This document shows positions 33,724 through 34,119 of a stretch of DNA of 34,119 nucleotides, one piece after another. Position numbers and translations under genes: made by a program. Origin of the DNA: an uncultured SAR116 cluster alpha proteobacterium (GTDB lineage Bacteria; Pseudomonadota; Alphaproteobacteria; Puniceispirillales; Marisalimonadaceae). The DNA lies in assembly GCA_902615025.1 (NCBI GenBank), contig CACMNV010000012.1, positions 1 to 34,119 of the forward strand. The letters run 5' to 3'. The notes beneath the pieces are model-generated. The model was not told the origin of the DNA. It made no database searches and saw only the letters and a list, made by a program, of their open reading frames with translations. Numbering within the stretch: the first letter of the stretch is position 1; every line of letters begins with the position of its first letter.

Positions 33724-34119
33724 ATGTGCAGAATACTTTCTAGTAAATTCATAAAACTTATTATGGGGATATTTTTTTTATTTTTAACCCCTAAACTTGT
33801 TTTAGCATCTGAGTATATACCAAGAGGTTACTTTGTTATCGATTTAAAAAATAAAATTGAATGGATGACTTGTCCGGTAGGCATGGTTTGGAATAAGAAC
33901 ACTTGTAACGGGGTAGCAAAAAAATATGAAATAAAATTTTTGCCAGATATAATAAATATAGCAAACAAACAATTGGCTGGTAGTTGGAGATTACCTACAA
34001 GAAAAGAATTAGAAAGTTTAATATGCATTAAATGTGAAAAAGTTAAAATTAATTTAAAAATATTTCCAAAAACACCTCCAGAACCTTTTTGGACAAAAGA
34101 TAAAAACTACTGGCAACCA
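33724..34119 (+). CDS. Secreted DUF1566-like protein, 3' end outside window
   Basis: 132 codons visible, open at the window end. A signal peptide runs to about residue 29 (MGIFFLFLTPKLVLAS). YFVIDLKNKIEWMTCPVGMVWN and the typical Lcl_C/DUF1566 block SWRLPTRKELESL follow, then paired cysteines (CIKCEK). Such proteins are exported, with adhesion or surface roles reported in a few cases. The gene is divergent from motA with a 102-bp gap. A GG-N10-GC element at 33657-33670 is too weak to call a sigma-54 promoter. Confidence 0.75.
   Translation, partial: MCRILSSKFIKLIMGIFFLFLTPKLVLASEYIPRGYFVIDLKNKIEWMTCPVGMVWNKNTCNGVAKKYEIKFLPDIINIANKQLAGSWRLPTRKELESLICIKCEKVKINLKIFPKTPPEPFWTKDKNYWQP

Noticed and set aside
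1-34119. CRISPR arrays, tRNA or rRNA genes
   Set aside because: No regularly spaced repeats, cloverleaf-like segments or conserved rRNA stretches were seen on either strand, so the island has no visible tRNA attachment site.

Overview
The window looks like a chromosomal segment of an AT-rich, streamlined, probably marine alphaproteobacterium. The evidence is the very low GC, tight packing with 1-8 bp gene overlaps, an RlmE with the alphaproteobacterial N-terminal extension, the rlmE-guaB-guaA neighbourhood, and a stator resembling the sodium-type PomA/PomB. The exact lineage cannot be fixed from this sequence alone.

Layout. (1) 2-7140: housekeeping block on the + strand. It holds an RND efflux permease (5' end cut by the window), hisI, rlmE, guaB and guaA. 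(2) 7141-13313: accessory island directly behind the 3' end of guaA. The first part (7141-9414) has host-like AT content. It carries a repeat-rich 371-bp spacer, a uracil-DNA-glycosylase-like gene, a damaged two-gene operon (tyrosine-phosphatase-like and YbjN-like), and a small secreted protein. The second part (9415-13253) is visibly richer in GC and is a decayed phage-like remnant. It contains two paralogous GQSN/SASA-type esterases (one with a nonsense codon, one intact), a shattered minimal tyrosine integrase, an H-NS-like gene with an amber codon, an unrecognised multiply broken gene, and a tiny gene with an in-frame TGA. A degenerate copy of the guaA 3' end lies at 13240-13253 and may mark the far edge. 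(3) 13314-16282: a MaoC-type hydratase and two divergent sigma-54 activators. One has a Fis-type helix-turn-helix but no receiver domain. The other lacks a DNA-binding domain, which recalls the FleQ/FleT pair of Rhodobacter sphaeroides. (4) 16307-29021: complete basal-body/export cluster fliEFGHIJKLMNOPQR-flhB in the gammaproteobacterial order, with near-consensus sigma-54 promoters before the FleT-like gene, fliK and fliO. (5) 29021-30903: four small or medium genes of unknown role, mostly overlapping. (6) 33621-30936, - strand: motA-motB plus a gene whose product aligns with ribosome recycling factor, with a probable sigma-54 promoter upstream. (7) 33724-end: start of a secreted DUF1566-like protein.

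How it works together. The two activators probably act with RpoN on the three + strand fli transcription units and on the stator operon. The fli genes give the MS ring, C ring, export gate and export ATPase; MotA/MotB supply the ion-driven stator. No filament, hook, rod or chemotaxis genes lie in this window. The island is unrelated to motility and seems to be a mobile element decaying at a known type of integration site. Its one intact esterase is the gene most likely still useful to the host.
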